From: Paenibacillus amylolyticus
GTDB lineage: Bacteria > Bacillota > Bacilli > Paenibacillales > Paenibacillaceae
DNA: 64,000 nucleotides
NCBI RefSeq assembly: GCF_001570725.1
Contig: NZ_BCNV01000005.1
Span: 434,001-498,000 of the forward strand
Direction: 5' to 3'
Part shown: positions 26,377 to 35,742 of the stretch, one piece after another
Numbering within the stretch: the first letter of the stretch is position 1
Layout: each line of letters opens with the position of its first letter
The notes under the pieces: generated by a model
The model's database searches: none
Told to the model about the DNA's origin: nothing
Seen by the model: the letters and a program-made list of their open reading frames with translations, nothing else
Program-made: the position numbers and the translations under genes

Positions 26377-27819
26377 ATGAAATCTTTTCTGGATGAACAA
26401 TTTTTGCTGCACAATGAAACGGCGGTCAAGTTATATGAGGATTATGCCAAAGACATGCCGATTATTGACTATCATTGCCACCTCAGTCCTCAGGAGATCT
26501 ACGAGAACAAAACCTTTGGCAATCTTACAGAGGCCTGGTTATACGGTGATCACTACAAATGGCGGCTCATGCGCGCGAACGGAATTGAAGAGCAATATGT
26601 GACAGGTGGCGAAGGAGTGACCGATTACGATCGTTTCCTGGCATACGCCAAAACGGTACCCATGATGATTGGTAATCCGCTGTATGCGTGGTCTCATCTG
26701 GAATTACAGCGTTACTTCGGCGTCTACGAAGTTCTTAATGAGACAAGCGCACCAGCCATCTGGGAAAAAGTAAATGCCAAACTCAATAGTGACGGATTCG
26801 GTGCACGTGATCTGATTACCAAATCCAATGTCACGGTTGTATGCACAACCGATGATCCTACCGATTCACTGGAGTATCATCTGAAGATTCAGGAGATCGA
26901 AGGCTTTAATACAGCCGTATTGCCATCCTTCCGTCCGGATAAAGGGCTGGAGTTGAACCGCGATACCTTCACCGAATGGGTGGGCAAGTTGTCACAGGCA
27001 TCCGGTACCGCGATTTCCGATTATGATTCCTTCCTTACCGCACTGGAGTCCCGAGTGGAATTCTTCCATTCCGTAGGCGGCAGAGTCTCTGACCATGCAC
27101 TCGATTATGTTCCTTACGGTGTGGCTACGCGAGAAGAAGCGGCTGCGATTTTTGCAAAGGCACTTGCAGGTCAGAAAGTAACTCGTGAAGAAGAGGACAA
27201 GTACAAGACGGTAACGCTGACGTTCCTCGGCAAACTGTATGCAGAGCGAGGCTGGGTGATGCAGTTCCACATCAATGCAGCCCGCAACAACAACACGCGC
27301 ATGTTTGCCAAGCTTGGGCCGGATACCGGTTACGATTCCGTAAATGATACACCGCTATCGTCAGCGATGATTGGATTGCTCGACGCGTTGGAACAGCAGC
27401 AGGCGTTGCCCAAAACGATTCTGTATTCCTTGAATCCAAGGGATAATGAAGTGCTCGCTGCCATTATTGGCAGCTTCCAAGGCGGGGGCATTCCTGGCAA
27501 AGTCCAGCTTGGTGCGGCCTGGTGGTTCAATGATACAAAGGACGGCATGCTCGCTCAGATGAAAGCACTGGCGAATGTGGGTCTGCTCAGCCGATTTGTT
27601 GGCATGCTGACCGATTCACGCAGCTTCCTGTCCTACACACGGCATGAATATTTCCGTCGGCTGGTCTGCAATCTCATTGGTGAATGGGCTGAACAGGGCG
27701 AGGCACCGCAGGATATGGAGCTGCTCGGCCAGATCGTACAGGGCATCGCTTACAACAATGCGAAAGAATATTTCCCGTTTGCCTCAGTGCTTAAAACGGT
27801 CTCTGCTTCACAATCTTGA
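26377..27819 (+). CDS. uxaC: Glucuronate isomerase
   Basis: Converts glucuronate to fructuronate and galacturonate to tagaturonate, the first step of hexuronate breakdown. It is 480 residues with the UxaC start (FLLHNETAVKLYEDYAKDMPIIDYHCHLSP, metal ligands in HCH), GWVMQFHINAARNNN, and LTDSRSFLSYTRHEYFRR. Usual partners (uxuA, uxuB, kdgK, kdgA) are absent nearby, so the gene stands alone with a cre-like site and its own terminator. Confidence 0.96.
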   Translation: MKSFLDEQFLLHNETAVKLYEDYAKDMPIIDYHCHLSPQEIYENKTFGNLTEAWLYGDHYKWRLMRANGIEEQYVTGGEGVTDYDRFLAYAKTVPMMIGNPLYAWSHLELQRYFGVYEVLNETSAPAIWEKVNAKLNSDGFGARDLITKSNVTVVCTTDDPTDSLEYHLKIQEIEGFNTAVLPSFRPDKGLELNRDTFTEWVGKLSQASGTAISDYDSFLTALESRVEFFHSVGGRVSDHALDYVPYGVATREEAAAIFAKALAGQKVTREEEDKYKTVTLTFLGKLYAERGWVMQFHINAARNNNTRMFAKLGPDTGYDSVNDTPLSSAMIGLLDALEQQQALPKTILYSLNPRDNEVLAAIIGSFQGGGIPGKVQLGAAWWFNDTKDGMLAQMKALANVGLLSRFVGMLTDSRSFLSYTRHEYFRRLVCNLIGEWAEQGEAPQDMELLGQIVQGIAYNNAKEYFPFASVLKTVSASQS

Positions 27820-27893
27820 TACTTAACAAGCACACCTAAGCATGTAAGTTATGCAAAAACAGAGCTATCATGTTTCTTCTTTTCCATCGTAAT

Positions 27894-27956
27894 AAAAAGC
27901 TCCTATTATATATCCGGGTCTTTATCCACCGGAGTATAGAATGGGAGCTTTTTGTA
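27894..27956 (+). terminator. Terminator after uxaC
   Basis: AAAAAGCTCCTATT ... AATGGGAGCTTTTT with an inner CCGG/CCGG pairing; the T-run is on the plus strand. Confidence 0.85.
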
Positions 27957-28017
27957 AGTTGAATTCATGGAATTGCACATAATAAGTATAGAAAGCTCCA
28001 ATGACGGCAAAATGACA

Positions 28018-28057
28018 AACCCCATAACAAGCGCATGTAAGCTCTTGTTATGGGGTT
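28018..28057. terminator. Second strong hairpin downstream of uxaC
   Basis: AACCCCATAACAAG pairs perfectly with CTTGTTATGGGGTT around a 12 nt loop. No U-tract follows, so it may be a backup terminator or a protected mRNA end. Confidence 0.5.
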
Positions 28058-28127
28058 ATATTGGTTATTTTTAGATGTTTGACTTTGGCTTCTTTCGGGA
28101 ATATACTTAGTACACCTAATTAATTGT

Positions 28128-28162
28128 ACATCTATTTAATCGTGATGCTATTTAATAGATGT
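28128..28162. promoter_or_regulatory. Inverted repeat upstream of the MarR gene (likely autoregulatory operator)
   Basis: ACATCTATT (28128-28136) and AATAGATGT (28154-28162), perfect 9-bp arms with 17 bp between. A further ATGTC half-site lies at 28175. MarR regulators in front of exporter genes normally bind such dyads and repress the operon. Confidence 0.65.
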
Positions 28163-28214
28163 CCTATGATGTTGGATGTCTATGGAATGATAAAGAAAGA
28201 AGGAGGAACCCATT

Positions 28215-28757
28215 ATGACTGGTATTGATCCGGTCGCTCAGAAGCTTTTATACTCCATCATGCAGTTTAATAAAGGCAAATGGAGGCAACATAAACCTCA
28301 TGGGCGCAATCACAATGAAATTATGGTGCTCGGTTGTTTGCTCCACGGGATGCATCCGGGAGAGCGGTTGAATTGGCAGGATAACCCACCTGATTTCAAT
28401 GACACGATCCAATCCAATCATCCCGGGATGAAAGTCTCGGAAATCAGTGCTTTGCTACGAGTGAAATCACCAACCATTACACCGGTGATTCGAGGCCTTG
28501 AGGACGAAGGGTTGGTCGAACGGACCATGGACCCGGAGGATCGACGTGCAGTGCGCATTACGATTACGGAAGCAGGCCGTGCTATTATTCGGGCTGCTCA
28601 CGAAGAGCGCATGCAAATATTTAACAAGTTGGTTGCGCATCTGGGTGAGGACGATAGCCTTCAATTGGCCGAGTTGTTAACCAAGGTGTATACCTTTTTC
28701 GATACACTGCCTTCCCTGGAAAAAGATGATTCGACACAAGGAGATGATACGCCATGA
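28215..28757 (+). CDS. MarR-family regulator of an ABC exporter operon
   Basis: 180 residues with winged HTH: MKVSEISALLRVKSPTITPVIRGLEDEGLVERTMDPEDRRAVRI (about 75-118). An insertion of about 25 residues (HPGERLNWQDNPPDFNDTIQ) precedes the HTH. GGAGG lies 7 bp upstream of the ATG. Its TGA overlaps the ATG of the first exporter subunit, so regulator and exporter are one operon, as for drug-responsive exporters. Confidence 0.92.
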   Translation: MTGIDPVAQKLLYSIMQFNKGKWRQHKPHGRNHNEIMVLGCLLHGMHPGERLNWQDNPPDFNDTIQSNHPGMKVSEISALLRVKSPTITPVIRGLEDEGLVERTMDPEDRRAVRITITEAGRAIIRAAHEERMQIFNKLVAHLGEDDSLQLAELLTKVYTFFDTLPSLEKDDSTQGDDTP

Positions 28758-30481
28758 TGAAACTGTTTCGCATGCTGAAGCCATACCGAATTCCGATTAT
28801 CTTCATTCTGGTTTTGGTACTGTTTCAGTCGCTTGCTGAATTGTACCTGCCTACACTAATGGCGGATATCGTGAATGACGGCATTATTAAGGGAGATATC
28901 CCGTATATCTGGCAGATTGGTGGGTGGATGCTGGTCATTGCGATTGGCGGAACAGCATGTTCGGTAATTGCCAGTTACCTCTCATCCCGCACAGCGGGTG
29001 GGTTTGCCAAACAACTGCGTAGCAGAGTATTCCGTCATGTGGAGAACTTTTCGCTCCAGGAGTTCGATAAGATGGGTACTGCTTCACTGATTACGCGTAC
29101 AACGAATGACATTACGCAGGTACAGAACGTACTTACGATGATGCTACGCATGATGATTATGGCTCCATTGATGTGTATCGGGGGTATCTTCATGGCGGTA
29201 TCTCAGGACGCCAAATTATCTACGATTTTCCTGGTCGTGCTTCCGGTACTGGGCGGAGCCATTGCGCTGATTGGTGCCAAGGGTTTACCTTTGTTCAAAA
29301 CCATTCAGAAAAAGCTGGACCGACTCAACCTGGTGCTGCGTGAGCAGTTAACAGGGATTCGGGTTGTTCGTTCCTTTAACCGTGGGGAGCATGAGAAAGT
29401 GCGCTTTAACGGGGCCAATACAGAACTGAGAGATTCATCGATCAAAGTTAATGTGCTCATGGCGACCATTATGCCTGTGATGATGCTGGTTATGAACTTT
29501 TCGATGATTGCCATCCTTTATTTTGGTGGACTTCGGATCGACAGCGGCAATATGAACATCGGTGCATTGATTGCCTTCATCCAGTATGCAATGCAAATCA
29601 TGTTCTCACTTATTATGGTTTCGATGATCTTTGTCATGATTCCAAGAGCTTCAGCATCGGCAGAACGGATCAACGAAGTGCTTGATATGCAGCCGGATCT
29701 TAGCAACCCCGAGCAACCTCGTGGTATGCAATCCATGCAGGGTATGATTGAGTTTGACAATGTAACTTTCCGTTATCCGGGCGCAGAGAATCCAGCTTTG
29801 TCCGATATCTCCTTTACAGCTCGCTCAGGTGAGACAACAGCCATCATTGGCGGTACGGGTTCTGGGAAATCGACATTGCTCAGTCTTATTCCACGATTCT
29901 ACGATGTGACTGAAGGCAGTGTTCGGGTAAATGGTACGGATGTGCGTGAGCTTCGGCAGGAAGATCTTCGTGCCAAAATTGGCTTTGTACCGCAGAAGGC
30001 AGTCCTCTTCACAGGTACGATTACGGAAAATATCCGTCACGGGAAAGACGATGCCACAATGGATGAAGTTGTTCATGCAGCCCGTACGGCTCAGGCAGAG
30101 AATTTCATTACCGAGATGAAAGATGGATATGACAGCCTTATCGCACAAGGCGGTAACAACGTCTCTGGTGGACAAAAGCAACGTCTGTCCATCGCTCGCG
30201 CACTTGTTCGCCGTCCGGAAGTCTATATCTTTGATGACAGTTTCTCTGCTCTCGATTTCAAAACGGATGCTAAACTTCGTGCTGCGCTGAAGTCCGAAAC
30301 GACAGAAGCGGCTGTGCTGATTGTAGCCCAGCGCGTAAGTACAGTAATGGATGCCGATCGCATTCTAGTGATGGATGAGGGCCGAATTGTCGGTTCAGGA
30401 ACACATAAAGAGCTGCTGGAGCACAATGAAGTGTATCGCGAGATTGTATCCTCCCAGCTGACAGAGGAGGAGATCGCATGA
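28754..30481 (+). CDS. ABC exporter half-transporter with degenerate ATP site (subunit 1)
   Basis: 575 residues: six-helix membrane domain (1-310) and ATPase (330-575). Walker A GGTGSGKST is at 366-374 and signature VSGGQ at 470. After the Walker B Asp494 the catalytic Glu is Asp495 and the switch His is Gln525 (AQRVST). These changes mark the inactive-site subunit of heterodimeric exporters of the TM287/288, LmrCD and BmrCD type. The gene overlaps MarR and subunit 2 by ATGA junctions. Drugs or lipids are the likely cargo. Confidence 0.93.
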   Translation: MMKLFRMLKPYRIPIIFILVLVLFQSLAELYLPTLMADIVNDGIIKGDIPYIWQIGGWMLVIAIGGTACSVIASYLSSRTAGGFAKQLRSRVFRHVENFSLQEFDKMGTASLITRTTNDITQVQNVLTMMLRMMIMAPLMCIGGIFMAVSQDAKLSTIFLVVLPVLGGAIALIGAKGLPLFKTIQKKLDRLNLVLREQLTGIRVVRSFNRGEHEKVRFNGANTELRDSSIKVNVLMATIMPVMMLVMNFSMIAILYFGGLRIDSGNMNIGALIAFIQYAMQIMFSLIMVSMIFVMIPRASASAERINEVLDMQPDLSNPEQPRGMQSMQGMIEFDNVTFRYPGAENPALSDISFTARSGETTAIIGGTGSGKSTLLSLIPRFYDVTEGSVRVNGTDVRELRQEDLRAKIGFVPQKAVLFTGTITENIRHGKDDATMDEVVHAARTAQAENFITEMKDGYDSLIAQGGNNVSGGQKQRLSIARALVRRPEVYIFDDSFSALDFKTDAKLRAALKSETTEAAVLIVAQRVSTVMDADRILVMDEGRIVGSGTHKELLEHNEVYREIVSSQLTEEEIA

Positions 30482-32355
30482 GTGAACGTACAGAACGCAA
30501 GTCGCCTCGTCCACCTGGTGGGCCGGGTCCTGGTCCCGGAATGGGCATGCGACCTCCCGCTGAGAAAGCGAAAGATTTCAAAGGTACATTGCGGCGCTTG
30601 ATTCGTTATCTCCAGCCCCATAGTTCTCGTCTGTTAGGTGTGCTGGTTGCAGCCATCTTGAGTACCGTATTCAGCATCATCAGTCCAAAAGTTATGGCAG
30701 AAGGAACGGATATTCTCAGTAAAGGCGCCATTGCCATCCTCCAGGGTGTACAGGGAGCCGGGATTGATTTTCCTGCATTGATGAAAGTATTATACCTGCT
30801 TGGCGGACTCTATCTGTTCAGTGCTGCATTTATGTATGTTCAGCAATACCTGATGGCCGGTGTGGCCCAGCGTGTTGTGTATGACATGCGTGAGCAGATC
30901 AGTGCCAAGGTTGGACGTCTTCCTTTGAAATATTTTGACTCCCGCACAACTGGGGAGACACTTAGCCGTGCCACGAATGACGTGGACAATATCAGTAATA
31001 CACTTCAGCAAAGTTTGGCACAGTTCATTACGTCCATCGTCACGATTGTCGGCGTAATTATCATGATGTTGACGATTAGTCCATGGATGACACTGATCAC
31101 GATTTTGACGCTGCCACTCAGTGTAGTTGTTGTCATGCTGGTCGCTTCCCGTTCGCAAAAACACTTTGCCGGTCAACAGAAATCCCTTGGGGAACTGAAT
31201 GGTCATGTCGAAGAGATGTATACGGGACACAAGGTTGTCAAAGCATTTGGACGTGAAGAACAATCCGTACAGCAATTCGAGAAGGTCAATGAAGAACTGT
31301 ATGAATCCGGCTGGAAAGCCCAGTTTATCTCCGGTATCATTATGCCGCTCATGAGTTTTGTTGGTAACCTGGGTTATGTGCTGATCTGTGTAGTTGGTGG
31401 GATTTTCGTTACACGCGGATTGATCTCTATCGGGGATATTCTGGCCTTCACACAGTACTCCCGTCAATTCACACAACCGATTAACCAGATTGCGAATATC
31501 TCCAATATCATTCAATCAACGATTGCTTCGGCGGAACGTGTATTCGAGTTGCTGGATGAAGAGGAAGAAGTTCCAGAGTCCAAACAACCCGTGCAATTAC
31601 AACAGCCTAAAGGTGCGGTTACGTTCCAAGGTGTTAATTTTGGATATAAAGAAAACGAACTGCTCATTCATAACATGAATATTGATGTAAAACCGGGACA
31701 GACGGTAGCCATTGTTGGACCAACGGGAGCTGGTAAAACTACCCTGATCAACCTGTTAATGCGTTTCTACGAAATTCAGGATGGTCGGATTACGATTGAT
31801 GGTGCCAATATCGAGGACATGGAACGTGGCAAGCTGCGTAGTCTGTTTGGCATGGTGCTTCAGGATACCTGGTTGTTTAACGGAACGATTCGGGACAACA
31901 TCGCCTATGGTCGAGAAGGTTCTACGGAAGAGGATGTAATCAAGGCAGCCGTTGCGGCACATGCGGATCACTTTATCCGTACACTGCCTGATGGTTATGA
32001 CACAGTGCTGAATGAAGAGGCATCGAACATCTCTCAAGGGCAGAAACAGTTGCTGACGATTGCACGAGCGATTCTGGCGAACCCAGCTATCCTCATTCTG
32101 GATGAAGCGACGAGTAGCGTGGATACACGGACCGAAGTATTTATCCAGAAAGCGATGAATGATCTGATGAAGGATCGCACAAGCTTTGTCATTGCACACC
32201 GTTTGTCCACTATTCGCGGCGCCGATCTGATCCTGGTTATGGATCATGGTAACGTGATTGAACAGGGCAATCATGAGGAATTAATGGCAAGTCAGGGCTT
32301 CTATGCGGATCTGTATAATAGTCAGTTTGCGGAGCAACAACCACAGGCGATCTAA
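30478..32355 (+). CDS. ABC exporter half-transporter, catalytic subunit (subunit 2)
   Basis: 625 residues. It has a Pro/Gly-rich N-terminal extension (RPPGGPGPGPGMGMRPP), six membrane helices and an ATPase with a full Walker B Glu (LILDEATSSVD) and switch His (IAHRLST). Its signature is altered, ISQGQ, which is the partner half of the degenerate site formed with subunit 1. The two chains thus give one active and one inactive ATP site. The start overlaps the stop of subunit 1 (ATGA). Confidence 0.94.
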   Translation: MSERTERKSPRPPGGPGPGPGMGMRPPAEKAKDFKGTLRRLIRYLQPHSSRLLGVLVAAILSTVFSIISPKVMAEGTDILSKGAIAILQGVQGAGIDFPALMKVLYLLGGLYLFSAAFMYVQQYLMAGVAQRVVYDMREQISAKVGRLPLKYFDSRTTGETLSRATNDVDNISNTLQQSLAQFITSIVTIVGVIIMMLTISPWMTLITILTLPLSVVVVMLVASRSQKHFAGQQKSLGELNGHVEEMYTGHKVVKAFGREEQSVQQFEKVNEELYESGWKAQFISGIIMPLMSFVGNLGYVLICVVGGIFVTRGLISIGDILAFTQYSRQFTQPINQIANISNIIQSTIASAERVFELLDEEEEVPESKQPVQLQQPKGAVTFQGVNFGYKENELLIHNMNIDVKPGQTVAIVGPTGAGKTTLINLLMRFYEIQDGRITIDGANIEDMERGKLRSLFGMVLQDTWLFNGTIRDNIAYGREGSTEEDVIKAAVAAHADHFIRTLPDGYDTVLNEEASNISQGQKQLLTIARAILANPAILILDEATSSVDTRTEVFIQKAMNDLMKDRTSFVIAHRLSTIRGADLILVMDHGNVIEQGNHEELMASQGFYADLYNSQFAEQQPQAI

Positions 32356-32377
32356 GATTACAGATGTAATTAAAAAG

Positions 32378-32416
32378 AATAGCCGGGAGCACCCTAATAG
32401 GGTTCCCGGCTATTTG
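32378..32416 (+). terminator. Terminator of the MarR-exporter operon
   Basis: AATAGCCGGGA-GC-ACCC-TAATA-GGGT-T-CCCGGCTATT, followed by TGTCG. Strong stem, weak T-tract; it also faces the convergent gene at 32458. Confidence 0.75.
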
Positions 32417-32457
32417 TCGTATCTCCAGAGGATTGACGTGAGATATGAATTATTTAT

Positions 32458-33051
32458 TTACTGATCCTTAGATTTCTTGGCAGGTTCATCTACCTCGTTG
32501 CTAGAGATCGACTTCACTTCTATCTTCGCGTCGTCGCTATTCACTTCCTCCAGTGCAGACGGAGCGGGTTCACCCGGGATCAATTCGCGCTGCTCAATCA
32601 TGCGTTTGACGACTTCATAACAGTCATCCACGTGTTTGTTACCCACATAGCGCATGGCTGTAAAGCTGAGTGCGGCTGCCAATCCCTGTCCTGCAAAGGG
32701 GACAAATTTGGCGACTGATTTGGTGGCTACGCGTACTCCGACTCTTTGCAGAACCTGTACCACCAATTCCTTAGTGATCATGCGACCGATAACTTTGCTT
32801 CCGATGGACATCACGAATCCATAGATCATGGATTTGGTCTCGGGGTCCATGCCGTCCAGCTGTTTTTGCGATAATCCGAATTTATTGTTAATGGCAGGCA
32901 ACAGCTGCATCAGCATTCCCACATCAGCCAGTACGTCTGTACCGGGCAGCGGAACGAGTGTTGTACCGGCGGAAGCGGTAGCTCTTTTGCGAACCATGGT
33001 ACGGCATTCCTTGCGAACTTGCTCCAATTGTTCCAACGTTGCCGGAATCAT
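32458..33051 (-). CDS. DUF697-like hypothetical protein
   Basis: 197 residues. The stretch AGTTLVPLPGTDVLADVGMLMQLLPAINNKFGLS fits the pattern of DUF697-type domains; two weakly hydrophobic Gly/Ala-rich segments (around VGVRVATKSVAKFVPFAGQGLAAALSF) may touch the membrane. The last 45 residues are acidic and charged. The ATG at 33051 has GGAGGG 7 bp upstream, better than the frame opening at 33066. It is divergent from a lipid kinase gene. The function is unknown. Confidence 0.75.
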   Translation of the reverse strand: MIPATLEQLEQVRKECRTMVRKRATASAGTTLVPLPGTDVLADVGMLMQLLPAINNKFGLSQKQLDGMDPETKSMIYGFVMSIGSKVIGRMITKELVVQVLQRVGVRVATKSVAKFVPFAGQGLAAALSFTAMRYVGNKHVDDCYEVVKRMIEQRELIPGEPAPSALEEVNSDDAKIEVKSISSNEVDEPAKKSKDQ

Positions 33052-33132
33052 AGGGAATCCCTCCATTCGTATATGGTATAGATATAACCGTTTTGACTCA
33101 TTTTGAATGGGTTCTCACCAGCAAAATTTGCA

Positions 33133-33149
33133 ACCTTATGACATAAGGT
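33133..33149. promoter_or_regulatory. Perfect palindrome in the divergent gap before the lipid kinase gene
   Basis: ACCTTATG-A-CATAAGGT, 8-bp arms without mismatch, between genes at 32458 (minus) and 33321 (plus). ACCTT...AAGGT dyads are typical of MerR-type operators, but no clear -35/-10 pair brackets it and no regulator gene is adjacent. Confidence 0.5.
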
Positions 33150-33320
33150 GTGGAGAAACCTTTTTTCTCATGCATACTATTACGAATGAATGCCGATTAG
33201 GGTGCATACTTAATTGGGAAACCTATTTTGGATCATGATGAGCGAGTAGCGCAGGGCTTGTTTACGGCTTCAACCTTTGTGGGTAAAGGGTAACAAGCAT
33301 TGGAATGGAGGAAGAGAAGG

Positions 33321-34217
33321 ATGGAGTTTAACAAAGCGTTGTTAATTCATCATCATCATTCGGGCAAGGCCAATCGTGAGAATACGGTGGGTATGGTGGC
33401 TGGTGTGCTGGCTCCTGCTGTTCACGAACTCGTCATTGTGCGCACGGATGAACCGGGTGAGGGAGAGAAGCTGTGTCGTGAGCGCGGGGAACAATTCGAT
33501 GTGGTATTTATCCTGGGTGGGGATGGCACGGTGCATGAATGTGTGAATGGACTGGCTGATCTGCAACATCCTCCGTTGATTGGTGTATTGCCTGGAGGCA
33601 CTTGTAATGACTTTGCGCGTTCGCTCGGCCTTTCACCGGATGCAGAGACTGCCGCACAAGAAATACTGGCAGGTCGGGTGATATCCATTGATGTTGGACG
33701 AGCTAATGATCGGGTGTTCACGAACTTTTTTGGCATTGGCTTAATCAGTGATGCATCGCAGAATATTAACGAGAATCTGAAAGGCGCGCTGGGTAAGCTC
33801 AGTTATTTTATCAGCACGTTACAGACAATCAGTCATACAGAGCCGTTTCGATATCAACTGGAGGCTGATGGGAAAGAGATAGAAGGCGAAGCTGTGATGA
33901 TCTACGCAGCCAACGGCCGTTTTCTAGGAACCAATGCATTACCCTTTGCACCAGATGCGTTGCAGGATGGGGAGCTGGACGTACTCATTATTCATGAGAC
34001 AGGCATTCCGCTGCTGCGAGAGATACTATCGCACAAGCCGGAGGGAGATTGGCAACCTCAGAGTGAGAGCATTTCATACTTCAAGGCATCTGCGCTAAAA
34101 GTGAAGACAGATACGCCGATGTCAGCCGATACGGATGGCGAATTATATATGAAGACACCCGCCGAGCTGTCGGTGCTGACGGGTCATCTGAAGTTTCTAA
34201 CCGGGGAGGGGTATTAA
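33321..34217 (+). CDS. Diacylglycerol kinase/sphingosine-kinase family lipid kinase (YegS/DgkB-like)
   Basis: 298 residues from the ATG at 33321 (GGAGG 9 bp upstream). The catalytic domain starts with KALLIHHHHSGK and has the nucleotide motif ILGGDGTVHECVNGL and the loop GVLPGGTCNDFARSLGL. The C-terminal beta-sandwich is present (DGELDVLIIHE). It phosphorylates diacylglycerol or a related lipid at the membrane, perhaps recycling diacylglycerol freed by lipoteichoic acid synthesis (an ltaS-type gene is at 17659). Confidence 0.92.
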   Translation: MEFNKALLIHHHHSGKANRENTVGMVAGVLAPAVHELVIVRTDEPGEGEKLCRERGEQFDVVFILGGDGTVHECVNGLADLQHPPLIGVLPGGTCNDFARSLGLSPDAETAAQEILAGRVISIDVGRANDRVFTNFFGIGLISDASQNINENLKGALGKLSYFISTLQTISHTEPFRYQLEADGKEIEGEAVMIYAANGRFLGTNALPFAPDALQDGELDVLIIHETGIPLLREILSHKPEGDWQPQSESISYFKASALKVKTDTPMSADTDGELYMKTPAELSVLTGHLKFLTGEGY

Positions 34218-34231
34218 ATCCCCGGTTTTTT
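34199..34231 (+). terminator. Terminator overlapping the lipid kinase stop codon
   Basis: AACCGGGGA ... TCCCCGGTT then TTTT; the left arm lies in the last codons of the gene. Confidence 0.85.
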
Positions 34232-34256
34232 AGTTTGATTTTAGCTGATCGGAAAC

Positions 34257-34847
34257 TCAATCATTCCCTGTCTGATCTTTCATATGACGTTGTCTAAACT
34301 CATCCTCCAACATGCTCATCTGAATCGCATCATGGTATTGATGATTGTAGAACAAGACATCCCGCTTCACACCCTCGCGCTGGAATCCAAGCTTCTCATA
34401 CGTGCGAATGGCTCGCTCGTTGAAGGCGTACACCTCAAGCTCAATTCGATGCAAGTTACAGATGCCGAAGCCGTAGTCCAGCATAAGCAGTAACGCCTCG
34501 CTACCATAGCCTTTTCCTTGCTGCTCCGCCTGATCGATGGCAACCCGGATGTGTGCACTGCGATTTTTGGCATGCATGTCCATCAGGACGACATCTCCGA
34601 TGATTTGGTCATTTTCCTGCAAAGCAATCAGTAGCATCAGTCTGGAGTCATCTTGTGCAGCGTTTTCAACATAACGTTCAACCTGAACGCGTGTGAAACT
34701 GTTCTGTGTACCCGTCAGCCTACGCATCTCCGCGTCAAACAGACTGGGGAAATAAACATCCACATCTGTAATCTCGAAAGGACGCAGGTATATGCGCGAC
34801 GTTTCTAGCAGACGGGGGATACGTGGGGATGGTTTTGAATGTGACAT
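34257..34847 (-). CDS. GNAT acetyltransferase, RimJ/RimL-like
   Basis: 196 residues with TSRIYLRPFEITDVDVYFPSL at the N-terminus, IGDVVLMDMHAKNRSAHIRVAI, the acetyl-CoA loop QQGKGYGSEALLLML and the C-terminal NERAIRTYEKLGFQREGVKRD. These are the marks of RimJ/RimL-type enzymes acetylating protein N-termini or small molecules. GGAGGAAAC lies upstream of ATG. It is 91 bp downstream of the TetR gene on the same strand and may share its transcript. Confidence 0.9.
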   Translation of the reverse strand: MSHSKPSPRIPRLLETSRIYLRPFEITDVDVYFPSLFDAEMRRLTGTQNSFTRVQVERYVENAAQDDSRLMLLIALQENDQIIGDVVLMDMHAKNRSAHIRVAIDQAEQQGKGYGSEALLLMLDYGFGICNLHRIELEVYAFNERAIRTYEKLGFQREGVKRDVLFYNHQYHDAIQMSMLEDEFRQRHMKDQTGND

Positions 34848-34938
34848 AAGTTGTTTCCTCCTAAAATATTAACGGAATAACGGTTCAACATTCCATATTT
34901 CATCTTGTGGGTTCATCGGCCAACGTATAGAAGGGTCT

Positions 34939-35565
34939 TTAGTTCCGCTTAACCGCTCCATCCAGAAACAGGGCCACCAGTTCCTGCGCAAGTTCCTCAA
35001 TGCTGCCACCATTCATGTTGCGTACATCTTCGCGGTTCGCGAGCATCAGCAGTGATGTAAACGCATGGGCAAGTAGCATGGGGTTCCCGACCCGCAAATA
35101 ACCATTGTCCATCTCCTTCTGAAAATGGGTGGCTAGCACTTCAAATATGCGAACCTCTGCTTCCCGAATCTGAGCGAGTTGCTCCGTATCTAGATGTTTC
35201 TCGGCTTCTCGCATCATGGTCTCCGTTTCAATATGGGAGTGTTGCATCTTCGCTTCCGCAACCTTAATCAGCCGCTCTTGCAGCGTACCAGGTTCATCCA
35301 GACGGAGCGAAGTCTGCTGCATGCCCATTGCCATCATGCGGGTAATGGCAACGGTGAACAGATCGGCTTTGCTGGAGAAGTGATAATAGATCGATGCTTT
35401 GGTTACATTGCATAATGAAGCAATCTGTTGGAGAGAGACAGGTTCATACCCATACTCCATAAACAGACGTGAAGCAGTCAACAATATGTTGGATTGCACA
35501 GATGCTTGATCCGCACCCGATTTGGGTCTACCCGGTGACCGGGGAATGTTTGTTTTTTTGCTCAT
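34939..35565 (-). CDS. TetR-family regulator
   Basis: 208 residues. The HTH is at about 23-70 (ILLTASRLFMEYGYEPVSLQQIASLCNVTKASIYYHFSSKADL), followed by an all-helical ligand domain. A basic N-terminal arm (RSPGRPKSG) precedes it. It is divergent from an MMPL transporter gene across 177 bp and probably represses it. Confidence 0.92.
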   Translation of the reverse strand: MSKKTNIPRSPGRPKSGADQASVQSNILLTASRLFMEYGYEPVSLQQIASLCNVTKASIYYHFSSKADLFTVAITRMMAMGMQQTSLRLDEPGTLQERLIKVAEAKMQHSHIETETMMREAEKHLDTEQLAQIREAEVRIFEVLATHFQKEMDNGYLRVGNPMLLAHAFTSLLMLANREDVRNMNGGSIEELAQELVALFLDGAVKRN

Positions 35566-35627
35566 GGGTACATACCTCTTTACGTATTAAATTGCTTGTT
35601 AGACGTGTTCACAAAAATAACGATTGC

Positions 35628-35657
35628 ATAATTAACCTTCCGGTATATATAATTAAC
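35628..35657. promoter_or_regulatory. Direct repeat in the TetR-MMPL gap
   Basis: ATAATTAAC occurs at 35628-35636 and 35649-35657, 21 bp (two helical turns) apart, with TAATTA palindromic cores. It is a candidate TetR binding region. Confidence 0.4.
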
Positions 35658-35742
35658 TCGATTATACTATGACCCGTGGTTCATTACTATAACATCACAA
35701 AAATAGGGCCTCATAGAAACAATATAGGGAGATGAAGAGACG

